Positions 36,968 through 46,303 of a stretch of 64,000 nt of DNA are shown piece after piece. Source of the DNA: Thalassotalea profundi (GTDB taxonomy: Bacteria; Pseudomonadota; Gammaproteobacteria; Enterobacterales; Alteromonadaceae); the NCBI RefSeq assembly GCF_014653195.1, contig NZ_BNAH01000004.1:1-64000 (forward strand), given 5' to 3'. Every line of letters starts with the position of its first letter. Positions within the stretch are counted from its first letter, which is position 1. The notes below the pieces were generated by a model. That model did no database searches and was not told the origin of the DNA. It saw nothing but the letters and a program-made list of their open reading frames with translations. Both the position numbers and the translations under genes were made by a program.

Positions 36968-37067
36968 ACACTTTAAAAAAGAAAAGCCAATAAATTACGA
37001 GTCAGAGGATAAACAAAGCGTAAGTAACTAATAAAATATTGGTTATTAATTTTTGTTTAAAAAAGAA

Positions 37068-37523
37068 ATGATGAAACAAGCGAGTTATCGACCTAATCTT
37101 CCTAATTTAATGAACCTATGTGAGGTAAATTATATGATGATATTGCGCTTGTTAGCGGATAAAGAACATGTTGGAGAGGAACGCGATTTCTTAATTTCCG
37201 ATTTTTTAAGGTATAGAATAAAAGTTGATGAGGTCACTCGTTATACATCGCTTATTACGATGACTCAAAATACGACAGTATTATCGGACACTTTACCGGA
37301 TATACTAAAGCCTAAAATGGTAGTGCGTTTGTATCACGATGCAAAAATGGCAGAGGTGATCAGTAATCAAGATATATCGAAAGTAAAACCTCGGTATGAC
37401 TATCCGAATAAAAAAATGCACCTACCTGATGAAAAACAACAAATAAACTTATTTTTAAAAGAATGGTTACAGTTAAGTTTACAATTAGGACGAAGCAGTG
37501 TAACTCATCATTTATATAACTAA
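37068..37523 (+). CDS. yqiB: DUF1249 protein, YqiB
   Basis: The protein (about 151 residues) matches E. coli YqiB (140): NLPNLMNLCEVNYMMILRLL at the start and PKMVVRLYHDAMAEV-like and RYDYPNKKMHLPDEKQQINLFLKEWL motifs toward the end. The function is unknown; it is soluble, without signal peptide. I prefer the ATG pair at 37068/37071; an upstream TTG (37053) is in frame but poorly supported. It lies in its usual place between nudF and cpdA. Confidence 0.9.
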   Translation: MMKQASYRPNLPNLMNLCEVNYMMILRLLADKEHVGEERDFLISDFLRYRIKVDEVTRYTSLITMTQNTTVLSDTLPDILKPKMVVRLYHDAKMAEVISNQDISKVKPRYDYPNKKMHLPDEKQQINLFLKEWLQLSLQLGRSSVTHHLYN

Positions 37524-37555
37524 TTCAGTCGTTAAGATAAGAGAATAATGAACTA

Positions 37556-38317
37556 ATGCATGTTGACTTAAGTTTCGCTCAATTTACAGATTGTCATTTA
37601 TTAGCCGATAAACAAGCATGCCACCATGGCGCTCCTGTCTATCAAAACTTGGTTGGCGTTTTAAAAGAGATTAAGCAAAACCCTCAAGTAAATTTTGCTG
37701 TCTTTACTGGTGATTTGACTCAAGATCACAGCGATGAATCTTATCAAAATTTTGTCGAAGCGATAGCGGAAAGCCAAATAACTATTCCTGTATATTGGTT
37801 AGCAGGGAATCATGACGATAGAGTGCTATTAAATAACTTCTTAAGCGAGGCTCCATTTAATAATGCAAAACAAATTGAAGCCAAGTATTGGCAAGTATTA
37901 TTACTCGATAGTAAGAGTGAGACTCCTGCTGGAGAATTAACGAAAGAGCAGTTTAATGCATTGCATCAGACAATTAACCCTAAAAAATTTCAAATGCTTA
38001 TGATGCATCACCATGCTGTTGATGTGGGCTATTTTATTGATCATCATGGTTTAAATAATCAAAATGACTTTTGGCAACATATTAATTTATACCCTTCAAT
38101 TAAAGCCATTGCGTGTGGACATGTGCATAACGCATTAATGAAAAAGCATAAAAACAGTGTTTACCAAGTACCTGTGATCACATGCCCCGCTACGTCTATT
38201 CAGTTTGATCAAACAGCAAGTTCTGTTGTTAGTGCAGGTTTACCCGCTGGTTATCGTATTCATCAATTGTGTTCAACCGGCGAAGTGCGTTCGGTTTACC
38301 ACTTTTTAGCGAATTAA
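37556..38317 (+). CDS. cpdA: 3',5'-cyclic-AMP phosphodiesterase
   Basis: The 253-residue protein belongs to the calcineurin-like metallophosphoesterases. The metal motifs are FTDCHLLAD (DxH, near 9-17), VFTGDLTQDHSDE (GDxxQD, near 48-60), LAGNHDD (GNHD, near 80-86), LMMHHHAVD near 145-153 and ACGHVHNAL (GHxH, near 182-190). E. coli CpdA (275) degrades cAMP and has the same neighbours. The gene lies 33 bases after yqiB and seven before yqiA. Confidence 0.92.
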   Translation: MHVDLSFAQFTDCHLLADKQACHHGAPVYQNLVGVLKEIKQNPQVNFAVFTGDLTQDHSDESYQNFVEAIAESQITIPVYWLAGNHDDRVLLNNFLSEAPFNNAKQIEAKYWQVLLLDSKSETPAGELTKEQFNALHQTINPKKFQMLMMHHHAVDVGYFIDHHGLNNQNDFWQHINLYPSIKAIACGHVHNALMKKHKNSVYQVPVITCPATSIQFDQTASSVVSAGLPAGYRIHQLCSTGEVRSVYHFLAN

Positions 38318-38324
38318 TACTTGT

Positions 38325-38918
38325 ATGAAAAATGAAGTAATAGAAAAACATAAAAAGAATATTCTCTATATTCATGGCTTTAATTCGTCGCCACAATCAC
38401 TTAAAGCTCAACAAACAAAGCAATATTTAAGTGAATACTTCCCTGATATTAACTTTTATTGCCCGCAAATTAAGTCGTCGCCAACAGCGGCGATTGCTCA
38501 GCTGACACAAATTTTAAAAAGCAACAGTGGCACATGGTCAATAATGGGCTCATCACTTGGTGGATACTTTTCAACGTACCTTAGTGAAAAATACCAATAC
38601 CCAGCCGTTATTATCAATCCAGCAGTTAGGCCATTTGAATTATTAAATGATTACCTTGGTGAACAAACTAACCCCTATACCAATGAAGTATATACAGTAA
38701 CAGAGCAATATATTGATGACTTGAAAGCACTTGAACAGCAAGAAATCACAAAAAAACACTATTTGGTGATGGTACAAACAGGTGATGAAGTGTTAGATTA
38801 TCAACAAGCAGTAAATAAATATCAACAGTGTCAATTAATTGTACAACAAGGTGGCGATCACAGCTTTGTAAATTATTCAGAGCTACTACCGAAAATAGCA
38901 CAATTTTTTAAACTGTAA
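38325..38918 (+). CDS. yqiA: Esterase YqiA
   Basis: This 197-residue alpha/beta-hydrolase has the oxyanion region ILYIHGFNSSPQSLKAQQT near 13-31, the nucleophile elbow GSSLGGYFSTYLSE near 71-84, VIINPAVRPFELL near 94-106, an acidic residue in VQTGDEVLDYQQA and a catalytic His in GGDHSFVNY near 178-186. E. coli YqiA cleaves palmitoyl-CoA and short esters. It lies seven bases after cpdA and 47 before parE, in conserved order. Confidence 0.92.
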   Translation: MKNEVIEKHKKNILYIHGFNSSPQSLKAQQTKQYLSEYFPDINFYCPQIKSSPTAAIAQLTQILKSNSGTWSIMGSSLGGYFSTYLSEKYQYPAVIINPAVRPFELLNDYLGEQTNPYTNEVYTVTEQYIDDLKALEQQEITKKHYLVMVQTGDEVLDYQQAVNKYQQCQLIVQQGGDHSFVNYSELLPKIAQFFKL

Positions 38919-38965
38919 TATCAATCATTCTGGCCTACATGGCCTAATTATTATTAGAAAGAGTT

Positions 38966-40855
38966 ATGAGCGAACAATATAATTCAGAATCTATTGAAGT
39001 ACTTAGTGGTTTAGACCCTGTCCGACACCGCCCCGGCATGTATACAGATACAACTCGTCCAAATCATTTGGGGCAAGAGGTTATTGATAACTCCGTCGAT
39101 GAAGCCTTAGCAGGGCATGCACAAAATATCACCGTTATTTTAGACAAAGATCAATCATTAGAAGTTATTGATGATGGCCGTGGTATGCCGATTGATATTC
39201 ATAAAGAAGAAGGCGTTTCAGGTGTTGAGCTTATTTTCTGTAAACTTCATGCTGGCGGAAAATTTTCTAATAAAAATTACCAATTTTCAGGTGGTTTACA
39301 CGGGGTAGGTATTTCTGTAGTTAATGCCTTATCTATGCGGGTAGATGTAGCGGTAAGACGCGATAGTAAAGTGTATGAAATGGCATTTGAGCATGGAGAA
39401 AAGGTCGAAGAACTTCGTGAAACAGGTACTGTTGGTAGAAGGAACACAGGTACTCGCGTAAAGTTTTGGCCTGATCCTAAATATTTTGACTCGGCTAAGT
39501 TTTCAGCTCGTCGGTTAATTCATTTATTAAAAGCTAAAGCGGTATTGTGCCCAGGCTTAACTATCAAATTTCATGATAAAAATGAAGACCAAAAATACCA
39601 GTGGTTTTATGAGGACGGCCTCTGTGACTATTTAAAAGAATCAGTTAAAAGCTATGTAAGTTTACCAGAACAACCTTTTGTTGGCGCCTTTAGTTCTCAA
39701 AGTGAAGCGGTAGATTGGGCAGTAACTTGGTTGCCAGAAGGTGGCGAGTCTGTTGGTGAAAGCTATGTAAACTTAATTCCAACCATTCAAGGTGGAACCC
39801 ATGTTAATGGATTGCGCCAAGGCTTGTTAGAGTCAATGCGTGAATTTTGTGAATTTCGTAATTTAATTCCACGAGGCGTAAAATTAACGCCTGATGATAT
39901 TTGGGATAAATGCTCCTATATTCTTTCAGTAAAAATGGAAGACCCTCAATTTGCTGGTCAAACGAAAGAACGCTTATCATCACGTCAATGTGCCGCGTTT
40001 GTTATGGGTGTAGTTAAAGATGCTTTCAGTTTATGGTTAAATGAACATACTGAAATAGCTGAATCATTAGCAGAGTTTTGTATTTCAAATGCACAACGAC
40101 GCTTACGAGCCAGTAAAAAAATAATTCGTAAGAAAGTAACACAAGGACCAGCTTTACCAGGCAAGCTAACTGATTGTGGTAGCCAAGATATCGCACGTAC
40201 CGAATTGTTTTTAGTGGAAGGTGACTCTGCAGGCGGGAGTGCCAAACAAGCCAGAGATCGAGAATTCCAAGCAATCATGCCCTTACGTGGTAAAATACTC
40301 AACACTTGGGAAGTTGATTCAGGGCAAATATTAGCCTCGCAAGAAGTACATAATATTTCGATAGCATTAGGTATTGATCCTGAGTCGGAAGACTTATCAG
40401 AATTACGCTACGGTAAAATTTGTATTCTAGCGGATGCTGACTCTGATGGGTTACATATTGCTACCTTGTTGTGTGCTTTATTTACTCAACATTTTCTCCC
40501 TTTAGTGCAAGCAGGGCATGTTTATGTTGCAATGCCTCCACTTTATCGAATTGATGTCGGTAAAGAAGTATTTTATGCGCTTGATGAAGCAGAAAAAGAT
40601 GGTATTTTAGATCGTATTGAAGCAGAGAAAAAGCGAGGAAAAGTTAATGTTCAGCGCTTCAAGGGCTTAGGTGAAATGAACCCGCTACAATTACGCGAAA
40701 CTACTATGGATCCAAATACTCGTCGTTTAGTACAACTCACCGTAGATGAGCATTCAGAAACCATGGAGTTAATGGATATGTTATTGTCAAAAAAACGGGC
40801 AGGCGACCGTAAAGATTGGCTACAAGCGAAAGGTGATATGGTTGAATTGATATGA
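38966..40855 (+). CDS. parE: DNA topoisomerase IV subunit B
   Basis: ParE is the ATPase subunit of topoisomerase IV, which unlinks daughter chromosomes. The 629 residues match the family (E. coli 630). Visible are the GHKL ATPase motifs (VIDNSVDEALAG near 40, VIDDGRGMPIDIHKEEG near 67, SGGLHGVGISVVNAL near 108), TKERLSSRQC, the Toprim signature LFLVEGDSAGGSAKQARDR near 413-431 and DADSDGLHIATLL near 494. GAAAGAG precedes the ATG. Its partner parC, often adjacent, lies 10 kb away in this genome. Confidence 0.98.
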   Translation: MSEQYNSESIEVLSGLDPVRHRPGMYTDTTRPNHLGQEVIDNSVDEALAGHAQNITVILDKDQSLEVIDDGRGMPIDIHKEEGVSGVELIFCKLHAGGKFSNKNYQFSGGLHGVGISVVNALSMRVDVAVRRDSKVYEMAFEHGEKVEELRETGTVGRRNTGTRVKFWPDPKYFDSAKFSARRLIHLLKAKAVLCPGLTIKFHDKNEDQKYQWFYEDGLCDYLKESVKSYVSLPEQPFVGAFSSQSEAVDWAVTWLPEGGESVGESYVNLIPTIQGGTHVNGLRQGLLESMREFCEFRNLIPRGVKLTPDDIWDKCSYILSVKMEDPQFAGQTKERLSSRQCAAFVMGVVKDAFSLWLNEHTEIAESLAEFCISNAQRRLRASKKIIRKKVTQGPALPGKLTDCGSQDIARTELFLVEGDSAGGSAKQARDREFQAIMPLRGKILNTWEVDSGQILASQEVHNISIALGIDPESEDLSELRYGKICILADADSDGLHIATLLCALFTQHFLPLVQAGHVYVAMPPLYRIDVGKEVFYALDEAEKDGILDRIEAEKKRGKVNVQRFKGLGEMNPLQLRETTMDPNTRRLVQLTVDEHSETMELMDMLLSKKRAGDRKDWLQAKGDMVELI

Positions 40856-40944
40856 TTTATGTAAATTCAAACACATATAAAATACATAGCGTATTAAATT
40901 TGTAATATTTACCGTTTATGCTAATTTTTTATATAGTTTTTAGT

Positions 40945-40973
40945 GTTTTAAAGTAACAACTATACTTTAAAAC
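40945..40973. promoter_or_regulatory. Perfect 11-bp inverted repeat upstream of the solute-binding protein gene
   Basis: GTTTTAAAGTA and TACTTTAAAAC pair perfectly across seven bases. The repeat ends about 12 bases before the GAGGA ribosome binding site of the next gene. It is a candidate operator or a 5'-UTR hairpin; there is no T tract, so a terminator for parE is less likely. Confidence 0.5.
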
Positions 40974-40995
40974 AGTTTGAAGTTGAGGATACCAT

Positions 40996-41745
40996 TTGTA
41001 TATTGCCTCGTTGAAAATATTATTGTTAGTGTTGTCTTTATTATGTTCAAAGGCTATTCATGCCAAAGAAAATGTTGAATTTTATATTTATATCGACAAA
41101 CCTCCTTTTATTATCAATAAAGAAAAAGAGATCGGTTTAAGCTACGACTTCTTTAATGCGCTAAATGAGTATTCTGACAAATTTAATTACGTTTTAAAGT
41201 ATGTGCCTAAGCTAAGAGCTATTACTTTCTCTAAATCACAAAGTGGCGTCTTATGGACAACACCATTCTGGGTTGGAGATGAGAATTTAGTTAAATTTGA
41301 CTGGATAAGCAATTTAATGTCAGATCGCGAACTCTATATTACTAATGACTCTGAATTAACCTATGAGGGAATTGAATCTTTATATGGTAAAGAACTTGTA
41401 GGTGTTAGAGGCTTTACTTATTTTAATTTAGAGGCTGCATTCAATGATAAAAAAATCACTCGAGTTGATGTTCATAATGAAACAATTATTCCGTTAATGC
41501 TACTGAATAATCGAGCCGATGTAGGCGTTATTGGATTACATGCATATAACTATTTAAAAAATACAATGCCTGAAGTTAAAAATAAGCTCTACATTTTAGA
41601 AGGTTACCAAAAAGAGTTTTTTCGAAGTATCCTTATTGATAAGTCAAAACCTGAACTGAAAGTCGACATTGAAAATTGGTTTAAATCAGAAGAAGGTAAA
41701 GCTAAATGGCTCGAAATAAAGGCTAAGTGGTTAGTTAATTTTTAG
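40996..41745 (+). CDS. Periplasmic solute-binding protein-like (SBP family 3)
   Basis: The 249-residue protein has a signal peptide (MYIASLKILLLVLSLLCSKAIHA) and a small extracellular solute-binding fold: VEFYIYIDKPPFIINKEKEIGLSYDFFNALNE (about 28-59), FDWISNLMSDRELYITN, LYGKELVGVRGFTYFNLEAAF and a final EGKAKWLEIKAKW. No permease or ATPase gene is nearby, so it may sense a ligand or be an orphan. The start is TTG 40996, supported by GAGGA six bases upstream; no ATG fits the signal peptide. It is the first gene of the 10-kb insert between parE and parC. Confidence 0.75.
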   Translation: MYIASLKILLLVLSLLCSKAIHAKENVEFYIYIDKPPFIINKEKEIGLSYDFFNALNEYSDKFNYVLKYVPKLRAITFSKSQSGVLWTTPFWVGDENLVKFDWISNLMSDRELYITNDSELTYEGIESLYGKELVGVRGFTYFNLEAAFNDKKITRVDVHNETIIPLMLLNNRADVGVIGLHAYNYLKNTMPEVKNKLYILEGYQKEFFRSILIDKSKPELKVDIENWFKSEEGKAKWLEIKAKWLVNF

Positions 41746-41766
41746 TTAGCCATTCTTTGAATTAAA

Positions 41767-42036
41767 CTACTTTATCACTAACGTGTTATCACCTGGTATT
41801 AAGCTAATTTCTTGTTGATGTTTGGTTAAGCTTTGATCATTAAAGTTAATGATTTTTTTTCTCGAATCAGATACTACAAATGTCACTTTTATATTGGCGG
41901 GAATGGTTATTTCAAATTTTTGTATGTTATTTTCATCAAGTCTATAACGACCTTTAAATGATCCTCTCAGCGTTGGGAACTCTATTTCACTGTTTCGTAA
42001 ATCAGCTAATTGCGGTGTGTAACGGTCAACCCAATT
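41767..42036 (-). pseudogene. Truncated gene fragment, possible C-terminus of a glycoside hydrolase
   Basis: An open frame without start runs leftwards from the end of the IS element to a TAG stop at 41767 and codes about 89 residues (WVDRYTPQLADLRNSEIEF ... FEITIPANIKVTFVV ... IPGDNTLVIK). The FEITIPAN pattern resembles the C-terminal beta-sandwich of GH78 alpha-L-rhamnosidases, but the match is modest. The rest of the gene is missing: the sequence beyond the other end of the IS element (43241 onward) does not continue it. The gene was probably cut off by the insertion followed by a deletion. Confidence 0.5.
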
Positions 42037-42047
42037 TAGAGACTTGT

Positions 42048-42964
42048 TTAGGCACTTTTTAGTAATCTCATTTCATATTCTACTGGTGAAATATTTCCTA
42101 ATTTATAATGCCTCCTTTCTTGGTTATAAAACGGCTCAATATAATCGATTATATCGCCCATAGCTTCTCGCCTAGTTTGATAACGACGATAATTAACACG
42201 CTCTGATTTCAAACTACGGAAGAACCTCTCTGTAACAGTATTATCCAAACAGTTTCCTCGACGACTCATACTGGAAGTTAGACCATGTTCTTTCAATGCT
42301 TTTTGAAATGACTCACTCGTATACTGCACACCCTGATCTGAGTGAAATATTACATTATCATTCGGTTGTCGCTTATTAATTAATTGCTAACCGTAAAGCC
42401 CTTGTCGTTAGTTCACTATTCGGTTTGTCTGAAAACGCCCAGCTGATCACTTTACGTGAGCATAAATCCATAATGACCGCTAAATACAACCAGCCCTGTT
42501 GTGTGCGAATATAGGTAATGTCACCTGACCATAAAGTGTTTATATGCTCAGGATTAAATTGTCTATTTAAGTAATTTGGCGCAATAACCGATGCTTTAGC
42601 ACCTGATGGGTAACGATGTTGTTTAGGTCGTTTAGCTACAAGCTTTAACCGTTGCATTGAAGTTCTGACTTTATGAATACCTAAGTGAAACCCCATTTAT
42701 TGTAGCTCTGTTAACATTCTACGCTTGCCATAAGTGGCATCCATATCAACGTGAATTTGCTTTATCGCTGCTTCAAACTTTATTCGCTCAGCATCAATTA
42801 TCTTAGGTTTGGCGCTATAATAAAACGTACTTGATGCGATAGACAGGCATCGACAAATCTGTTGAACATTACTTCCAACCTTTTTCAGTTTTACAGCTAT
42901 TTGCTGCCGTTGTTCATTTGCATAGCGAAAAAGACGCTTTTTTAATAGTTGATTATCACTTTTT
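42048..42964 (-). pseudogene. IS3-family transposase OrfB, broken by stops and a frameshift
   Basis: Pieces of an rve/DDE integrase domain read leftwards: ATYGKRRMLTELQ then a TAA stop, then MGFHLGIHKVRTSMQRL..., WSGDITYIRTQQGWLYLAVIMDLCSRKVISWAF (first catalytic Asp), RALRLAIN then a stop and frameshift near 42376, then IFHSDQGVQYTSESF (second Asp) and GNCLDNTVTERFFRSLKSERV (catalytic Glu in the final stretch), ending ISPVEYEMRLLKSA. The catalytic residues are still visible, but at least one nonsense mutation and one frameshift prevent a full protein. Confidence 0.85.
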
Positions 42965-42967
42965 AGC

Positions 42968-43194
42968 TGTTTTACTTACTTTTCAAGTTCTTAGATACAT
43001 ATTTGCTCTGGTGTTAAGGCGCTAGGTTTAGGTGTTATACCGCGTTGCTTTTTTCTATATTGACTGACCCAACGTTGAATTGATAATAATCCAACATCCA
43101 TCGCTGCGGCTGCATCTTTATGTTTATAACCATGTACAATAACTAATTCTGCACATTCACGTTTGTATTCTGATGATAATGTTTTCTTTGGCAT
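42968..43194 (-). pseudogene. IS3-family OrfA (helix-turn-helix), truncated by nonsense codons
   Basis: The 67-residue open part reads MPKKTLSSEYKRECAELVI, DAAAAMDVGLLSIQRWVSQY and ALTPEQICI, the usual HTH_Tnp_1 protein. It then meets TAA, and a second TAA five codons later, before the conserved leucine-zipper stretch (QLKSDNQLLKK) that normally belongs to OrfA. A slippery A6G run (AAAAAAG) typical of programmed frameshifting in IS3 elements lies just after. Confidence 0.8.
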
Positions 43195-43416
43195 TTTGAC
43201 CTCGTTATTTAAAGTAATAATACCTCTAACGAAGTCTCTAATTAAATTATACCGTTACAAATAAAACTAAAGAAAATTCATTAAATACTCCTTTAAATTC
43301 ATAAGGTAAATTTATACTAGGTTACCTTATATTAGGGTGACTTAATTTAGGTGTTGATAAATTAGCTTTTTCTAATATAATAAGAGTTGAAATATAAACG
43401 TTATTAAAGGTGAGTT

Positions 43417-43608
43417 ATGACAATAAATGAAGCTTTACGCATGATTGCAGGTGCAATGATTTTAATCTCTCTTTATCTTGCTGTTACCTATAGTCAACAA
43501 TGGCTTTGGTTTACTGCATTTATAGGTGTTAATTTATTACAAAGCGCGTTTACTAAATGGTGCTTAATGATGACTATTTTGAAAAAAATAGGTCTTAAAA
43601 ACGGATAG
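43417..43608 (+). CDS. Small membrane protein, DUF2892 (YgaP-like transmembrane domain)
   Basis: The 63-residue protein has two hydrophobic segments, IAGAMILISLYLAVTYS (about 10-26) and WLWFTAFIGVNLLQSAF (about 29-45), followed by FTKWCLMMTILKKIGLK. This is the pattern of DUF2892/YgaP-type domains found alone or attached to rhodanese domains. AAAGGTG lies upstream at good spacing. No rhodanese gene is adjacent, so its role is unclear. A terminator follows. Confidence 0.78.
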   Translation: MTINEALRMIAGAMILISLYLAVTYSQQWLWFTAFIGVNLLQSAFTKWCLMMTILKKIGLKNG

Positions 43609-43635
43609 TTAATTAAATACCCGTCAAAATTCCTC

Positions 43636-43662
43636 AAGGGAAACTTTCTTGTTTCCCTTTAT
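43636..43662 (+). terminator. Terminator of the DUF2892 gene
   Basis: AAGGGAAAC / GTTTCCCTT pair over nine bases around TTTCTT, followed by a short TATAT stretch. Confidence 0.7.
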
Positions 43663-43860
43663 ATCAATTACTTTTCTTCAATTTAATTCTTAATTTTTTA
43701 ACGTAAATAATAACTTATAATTCATTTTAATTATTTTTGAATATATTGTATACATTATATTCAGGTTGAGGTATTGTTTAACTGCTTAGATGTTAATCAC
43801 TTGTAATAAAAAAATTAAAACACGTGAATTCTAGCAAATAATAAAAATAGAGAGAATCGT
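43663..43860 (+). other. Promoter region of the collagenase gene
   Basis: About 200 bases of AT-rich sequence precede the collagenase gene. A weak ribosome binding site (AGAGAGA) lies near the ATG. I see no other structure. Confidence 0.4.
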
Positions 43861-46293
43861 ATGAACTTTAAAAATATAATCATTACCGCTGGGGCTATTG
43901 TTAGTAGCGCTTATGCGGGTAATGTTGTTGCTTCAACAGAAAAACCTAACAATATAACGTCGTTAAAACAGTCAGCAAGTTTTGAACATAGAACCAGTCA
44001 TTTAAGTAAACAACCCAATGCGCCGAGACTAGTGTCTCCTGTGCAATATCAGCGCTTACAAAGCTTAATGACTCATGATGACCATGCACATAAGCCCTTA
44101 CTAAACTTAAAAAAAATAAATAATAAGCCCTCTAAAGCGATTAAATCGTCTGATAGGATAAATTTCTCGTATTCATCTTCTAATGTTACTACTTCTGGTT
44201 GTAGCTCAGTTAGTGATTTAAATGGCTTAACAGGTGATGAATTAACAACAGCGTTAAAAAATGGCTCGTTATATGATTGTTTATATGGCTTATACAATAA
44301 TGCATTAGCAGGAAGCGAGCTATTTTCGGATGCTAATTTACTTACGGTAGTTACTGAAATAAATACTGTGCTAGCAAACTATAATGCAAATGACGCAGGG
44401 CAAGCTAACGAATTAGAAAAGTTAGTGACTTATTTAAGAGCTATGCATTGGGTTGAGTCAGGCACTGGACGAACGTTCCAAAGTAATTATCAAACGGCAT
44501 TAAATAATGCTTTTGCTGCGTACTTTGGTGGCGAGCATTTTACTACATTCAATGGTGATGCTACTCGTAATTTTATGATCAAATATGAGATGTTGGTTCT
44601 ATTAACGAGTTCAAAAATAGATCGCCAGCCTTATTTACTGCGCTTTACAGAAGCGTTATTAGGTTATGCCAACACAGTAGCACGCGATGATAATTGGGGT
44701 GTTTATTATCAAGAACAATCAGTTACCTTATTATTAACACATTTATTTAATGCCAATGTGTCAGAAGAACAAGACTTCATCAACACCATAACAGCTAACC
44801 CGGCGATTTTGACTAATTTGATGAATTTCGTCAGTACTAATGGTACGTGGTTAATCGGCCATACTCGTGAGTATCAATGGTCAGATACAGTAAGTGAGCT
44901 AGGTCGATTATTAAAGCTTGGCGGTAATATTGCTGATACGGTTCGTCCAGCAATACAAACTATCTTATCAACATATTCTTACGAAGGCGCAGGAAGTTCA
45001 GGCTGGATCAACGCACAAAACATGGTGAAAAATTATGATAGTGCAAATTGTGCTTTATATGGTGAAGCCTGTAGCTTTGAACTTGAAAGCTATATTTTAT
45101 CCGGTGAATATGAGTGTAGCTCAACGGTAAAATTACGTTATCAAGGTACATTGTCAAATGAAAACCTTACAGATACTTGTAATACTTTGAGTGCCGGCCA
45201 AAACAAATTCCATCAAGTGTTTGGTACATCACCTCAACAACCGGTTGCAGATGATTATAACGATACCTTGGAAGTTGTGCTTTTTAGTTCTTCAACACAG
45301 TATGAAAGCTATGCAGGGCAGTTTTTTGGTATTAACACTGATAATGGTGGTATGTACTTGGAAGGAGACCCTGAGGTAGAAGGTAATCAAGCTCGATTCA
45401 TTGCATTTCAAGCGACATGGTTAAGTGACTTTGTTATTTGGAATTTAGAGCATGAACAATATCATTATCTAGATGGTCGATATAATAAATGGGGCGATTT
45501 CTCTGATTCACCTGCAAATTCTGTTTGGTGGGCGGAAGGACTAGCTGAATATCTATCGCAACCTAATGATAACGCCAGTGCACTAGCACAAGCGCCCAAT
45601 AAAACGTATTTGTTAAGCGAATTGTTTCAAACAACTTATGCCAATGGTGATTCAACACGTGTTTACACATGGGGTTACTTAGCAAATCGTTTCATGATGG
45701 AAAACCATCGAGATGTTATTGATAACGAATTATTACCCACTTTTAGAGCTGCTAAATATCTTCCGGTGACTTTACCTGAAGAAAATAATGAAGGGTGTAC
45801 CTTTGATTGGGGATGGCAAGCTAAACCTACCGCAGAAGAAAATAATTGGTTGTGGTTATACGATGATAGCCCTGAAAGTGGCTTTAATGGAACTGGTTAT
45901 TGGGTCTGGACTTGTGGACAACCTAATACAGGCGAACAACCCAATCCTGAACCGGAGCCAACACCTGAATTACCAGAGTATACCCCGTACCAAGATATTC
46001 TGGCTAATTGGGGCACAAGTTTTGATGAAGAATTTAATCAGTGGTTAGACTGTATTGTTGCGGGCAATGGTGTATGTGACTCTCAATCAGTATATAAAGT
46101 TGAAGATATCGACCAAAATGGTGCAGTTGATCTACGTGATATTAATGCTTTTCAAAATATGCTTAGAAACAATCCATCATTAGGACTTGAATACGACTTT
46201 AATCAGGATCAAGCGGTAGATCGTCGTGATGTTCGCCCGATGATGAATTTATGTGACTTACCTCGTTGTGCAATAGCACCCGTGAATCAATAG
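43861..46293 (+). CDS. Secreted M9-type collagenase with C-terminal dockerin-like domain
   Basis: The 810-residue protein begins with a signal peptide (MNFKNIIITAGAIVSSAYAGNVVA). About 115-300 resemble the M9 N-terminal (activator) domain (CSSVSDLNGLTGDEL, SLYDCLYGLYN). The zinc peptidase domain has HEQYH at 531-535, followed by WWAEGLAEYLS with Glu at 559 and 563; microbial collagenases place their third ligand Glu about 30 residues after the first His. A Pro/Glu-rich linker (about 693-710) follows. The last 60 residues hold two calcium loops in dockerin spacing: DIDQNGAVDLRD (749-760) and DFNQDQAVDRRD (779-790), each with the acidic/Asn residues at positions 1, 3, 5, 9 and 12 and each followed by a helix. 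There are no PKD or PPC binding domains, which many secreted collagenases carry. The gene overlaps its neighbour's ribosome binding site. Confidence 0.88.
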   Translation: MNFKNIIITAGAIVSSAYAGNVVASTEKPNNITSLKQSASFEHRTSHLSKQPNAPRLVSPVQYQRLQSLMTHDDHAHKPLLNLKKINNKPSKAIKSSDRINFSYSSSNVTTSGCSSVSDLNGLTGDELTTALKNGSLYDCLYGLYNNALAGSELFSDANLLTVVTEINTVLANYNANDAGQANELEKLVTYLRAMHWVESGTGRTFQSNYQTALNNAFAAYFGGEHFTTFNGDATRNFMIKYEMLVLLTSSKIDRQPYLLRFTEALLGYANTVARDDNWGVYYQEQSVTLLLTHLFNANVSEEQDFINTITANPAILTNLMNFVSTNGTWLIGHTREYQWSDTVSELGRLLKLGGNIADTVRPAIQTILSTYSYEGAGSSGWINAQNMVKNYDSANCALYGEACSFELESYILSGEYECSSTVKLRYQGTLSNENLTDTCNTLSAGQNKFHQVFGTSPQQPVADDYNDTLEVVLFSSSTQYESYAGQFFGINTDNGGMYLEGDPEVEGNQARFIAFQATWLSDFVIWNLEHEQYHYLDGRYNKWGDFSDSPANSVWWAEGLAEYLSQPNDNASALAQAPNKTYLLSELFQTTYANGDSTRVYTWGYLANRFMMENHRDVIDNELLPTFRAAKYLPVTLPEENNEGCTFDWGWQAKPTAEENNWLWLYDDSPESGFNGTGYWVWTCGQPNTGEQPNPEPEPTPELPEYTPYQDILANWGTSFDEEFNQWLDCIVAGNGVCDSQSVYKVEDIDQNGAVDLRDINAFQNMLRNNPSLGLEYDFNQDQAVDRRDVRPMMNLCDLPRCAIAPVNQ

Positions 46294-46303
46294 GAATAAA
46301 ATT

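Larger units (their letters stand above)
42037..43240 (-). mobile_element. IS3-family insertion sequence, inactive
   Basis: The element of about 1.2 kb is bounded by inverted repeats: TAGAGACTTGTTTAG at 42037 and, on the other strand from 43240, TAGAGACTTCGTTAG. Flanking ATT on both sides may be a 3-bp target duplication, which fits IS3-type elements. Inside are an OrfA-like helix-turn-helix protein and an OrfB-like DDE transposase, both broken. It lies in the parE-parC insert and abuts a truncated gene. Confidence 0.85.

Noticed and set aside
39985..40305. Antisense open frames of about 100 codons within parE
   Set aside because: The sense frame carries the conserved Toprim region, which constrains the sequence; the antisense frames have no recognisable domain or ribosome binding site.
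42037..43240. Active insertion sequence
   Set aside because: The two transposase frames contain at least three in-frame stop codons and one frameshift, so the element cannot make its own transposase as the sequence stands.
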